From Actinomycetota bacterium (GTDB lineage Bacteria; Actinomycetota; Actinomycetes; Streptosporangiales; Streptosporangiaceae), in the NCBI GenBank assembly GCA_027313705.1, contig DAHVDE010000037.1:1-64000 (forward strand): 64,000 bases of DNA, read 5' to 3'. A program made the position numbers and the translations under genes. The notes beneath the pieces were generated by a model. That model searched no databases. It was not told the DNA's origin and worked only from the letters and a program-made list of their open reading frames with translations. Shown one piece after another: positions 62,546-64,000 of this stretch (positions within the stretch are counted from its first letter, which is position 1; each line of letters starts with the position of its first letter).

Positions 62546-62767
62546 GGCTACTAGCGCACCGGATTGTCGCGCTGAAGGACCTCGGGCTCTCCCTTGCCCT
62601 GGCCAGGCAGTTGCTCGGCGGAATCACCGTCGGGGAGCTGCGCGGAATGCTGCTGCTGCGGCGCGGGTGTCGCGGGAGGTCCGGCGGAACGCGACGAGGG
62701 CCAGGTCTTCCAGAAGCTGCTGCTCGACAACGAGGCCAAGCCCGAGCCCGTTGCTACGACGAGTTGA
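62546..62767 (+). pseudogene. Remnant of a MerR-type regulator
   Basis: The frame at 62546 reads LLAHRIVALKDLGLSLALARQLLGGITVGELRGMLLLRR, which is the segment after the HTH in MerR regulators with GyrI-like effector domains. There is no HTH or start in front and the resemblance stops after LLLRR. A second frame continues to a TGA at 62765-62767 with a helical, charged tail (RDEGQVFQKLLLDNEAKPE). This suggests a frameshifted internal fragment, not a working gene. Confidence 0.5.
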
Positions 62768-62913
62768 CACCGCCCCAGATAACCAGGAACTTAAGGGAAG
62801 GAATCCATCACATATTAACCAGCGGAACAGAAATGGACACAGTGCCATCGGGCACCCAGAACTTCTCGCGTCGCGTCATGTGGGACAGCCGTAACACGAC
62901 CTAGGAGCACCAG

Positions 62914-63316
62914 GTGTCAGTACGCCGGAACAATACACTGGTCGCCGCTGGTGCGGTGCTGGCCAGCGCTTTGGTTTGACTGCATGCGGGACGGTGAGGT
63001 CGCCCGGTCAAGGCCATGCAAGCGGAAACCACGCGGGCAAAGGCCACGTGGCGACCGTATCCGCAGTGACAAAGACCATCGTCATTGACCCCCAGGTCGG
63101 AGAAAGGCTGGCGCCGCCGACGGCCAACCACTCACCCGCTCTTACCCCGCAGCAGGCGTGGGATAAGTTCATGGGACGAATTTCTGACCCAGTTGGCATA
63201 GCTGTCCCACGTCGATGAACCCAAAGCATCCGAAGCTACCGCACAATCCGTGCATCGAGTGGGGTTTCCTTAACGCCAATACGGGCCACGAGATAGACCT
63301 TACCTGGCAGCAGTAG
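62914..63316 (+). pseudogene. Frameshifted lipoprotein/secreted-protein pseudogene
   Basis: A GTG at 62914 (AGGAG upstream) starts a signal peptide VSVRRNNTLVAAGAVLASALV that stops at once. One base out of frame the lipobox continues as LTACGTVR and goes on to VTKTIVIDPQVGERLAPPTANHSPALTPQQAWDKFMG. A third frame at 63251 gives CIEWGFLNANTGHEIDLTWQQ and a stop. Together they match the start, middle and end of a secreted actinobacterial family (LTxxQAW..., WxFLNANTGxxI), with at least two frameshifts and a missing centre. Confidence 0.65.
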
Positions 63317-63557
63317 CGAGCAGTTTAAGCAGAGTCATGCCGCTGGCTGCTTGTGCGGCACCGGGGGCCGAGGAGAGCGGGCTCCAACCGACCCGGGGTA
63401 AGCGTGCGTCAGAATGGGCAGTTCGCTCGGTACCCGGTAAACCCCTGGGCAGGTCGTGCTGTACCCGTGTCCCGGCCAGGGCCGGGACCTCGACTTGCCT
63501 GCCGCAGCCGGAGTCCCGAACGGCCTGCCACCTTGACGGCCATCTGAGGCGCACGTG
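63317..63557. other. Intergenic region
   Basis: Between the lipoprotein pseudogene and the HNH gene. No believable frame or RNA was recognised. Confidence 0.4.
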
Positions 63558-64000
63558 TCAGGCTGCATTGGGCGGACTGTGGCTGTGATACACCCGTGCT
63601 CCATCGGGGCTCGTCATGGTCGTGGTGCCATCGGGGTTGAGGGTGATGGTGAAGCCCCACTGGTGGACGGCGATGAGGTGATGGAAGGTGCAGAGGAGCA
63701 GGAGGTTAGTGAGCTTGGTGCGGCCGCCTTGGCTTCTGGGTTTCAGGTGGTGCACCTGGCAGGCGGCGGGCGGCTGGTCACAACCAGGGGCGGCGCAGTG
63801 CTGGTCTCGCAGGGTGACTGCGCGGCGCAAGTGCGGCGGGATGGTCTGGGTGGCATTGCCGGTGTCCAGCGGCAGGCTGACCGATCCGGCAATTCCGGCG
63901 AGTTCGCGGCGGCGCAGCCAGGAGGCGAGGCCGCGTGGTCCGGAGAGCAGGGCGGCGGCATTGGCGATGATGAGGTCCCGCACAGTGTCGGTGTTGAGCC
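63558..64000 (-). CDS. DUF222/HNH endonuclease (13E12-type), 3' part
   Basis: Minus-strand frame open to the right edge; 146 C-terminal residues are visible and the 5' end is outside the window. Shows HLRRAVTLRDQHCAAPGCDQPPAACQVHHLKPRSQGGRTKLTNLLLLCTFHH split over the HNH core (His-His, Asn, His) and two zinc-type cysteines, then WGFTITLNPDGTTTMTSPDG. These 13E12/REP-family proteins are abundant and often repeated in actinomycete genomes; function unknown, perhaps mobile or defence-linked. Confidence 0.9.
   Translation of the reverse strand, partial: LNTDTVRDLIIANAAALLSGPRGLASWLRRRELAGIAGSVSLPLDTGNATQTIPPHLRRAVTLRDQHCAAPGCDQPPAACQVHHLKPRSQGGRTKLTNLLLLCTFHHLIAVHQWGFTITLNPDGTTTMTSPDGARVYHSHSPPNAA

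Overview
The window is high-GC, gene-dense DNA from an actinomycete-type bacterium. The support is the conserved block uvrC-rapZ-yvcK-whiA-gap-pgk-tpiA-secG-rbpA, a full ergothioneine locus (egtA-egtB-egtC/D), an F420-type (Ddn-like) oxidoreductase, a GarA-like FHA protein beside ftsR, many GTG/TTG starts, and several start codons that sit 6-7 nt after a TANNNT box with no Shine-Dalgarno (leaderless pattern). No tRNA, rRNA, insertion sequence, phage gene or CRISPR array was seen. A soil actinomycete of Streptosporangiales type is a guess only; the sequence does not fix the genus.

Layout. 1-3.9 kb: the 5' part of thiC on the minus strand under a TPP riboswitch, a PhyH-like dioxygenase with an altered metal motif, an ArsR/SRPBCC pair and a cupin. 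4.0-6.9 kb: a broken small gene, then a CsoR-type operator and copZ-copA. 6.9-11.4 kb: an NMO-type flavoenzyme, a deazaflavin oxidoreductase, FtsH and an ornithine-cyclodeaminase-like protein. 11.45-13.95 kb: a Trp leader peptide and attenuator ahead of a fused anthranilate synthase, closed by a perfect terminator hairpin. 14-24.3 kb: secreted proteins, thyX, a dienelactone-hydrolase-like protein, a large secreted phosphoesterase-like protein, a flavohemoglobin, a tricorn-type protease and ccdA. 24.6-29.1 kb: ergothioneine genes in one overlapping operon in which EgtC and EgtD are a single open frame. 29.2-37.1 kb: mostly small regulatory, secreted or hydrolase genes, including an orphan HExxH protein and a degenerate LytM/M23-like protein behind a perfect Crp-type palindrome. 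37.1-41.8 kb: AdoMet decarboxylase divergent from a BpsA-type branched-polyamine synthase, followed by GNAT, FkbH-like, ACP and thiolase genes. 41.8-51.3 kb: a CDP-alcohol phosphotransferase, a mannose-1-phosphate guanylyltransferase fusion, the FHA/ftsR/bifunctional-nuclease/MerR set, and gcvP under a glycine riboswitch. 51.3-53.1 kb: hpnB and a cupin-SnoaL protein. 53.1-61.8 kb: DNA repair, gluconeogenesis regulation and lower glycolysis, secG, rbpA. 61.8-64 kb: a RibD-type reductase, a decayed zone (MerR remnant, lipoprotein pseudogene) and the 3' part of a DUF222/HNH gene.

Three nutrient-sensing RNA devices (TPP, tryptophan attenuation, glycine) control single genes here, and neighbouring genes are often translationally coupled through TGATG or ATGA/GTGA overlaps.

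The least explained features are (i) a recurring class of short tandem duplications, with 15-bp units inside five unrelated proteins and other units between genes; (ii) the polyamine/FkbH/ACP/thiolase cluster; (iii) the EgtC-EgtD fusion with a retained internal ribosome-binding site; and (iv) the orphan HEAGH protein.
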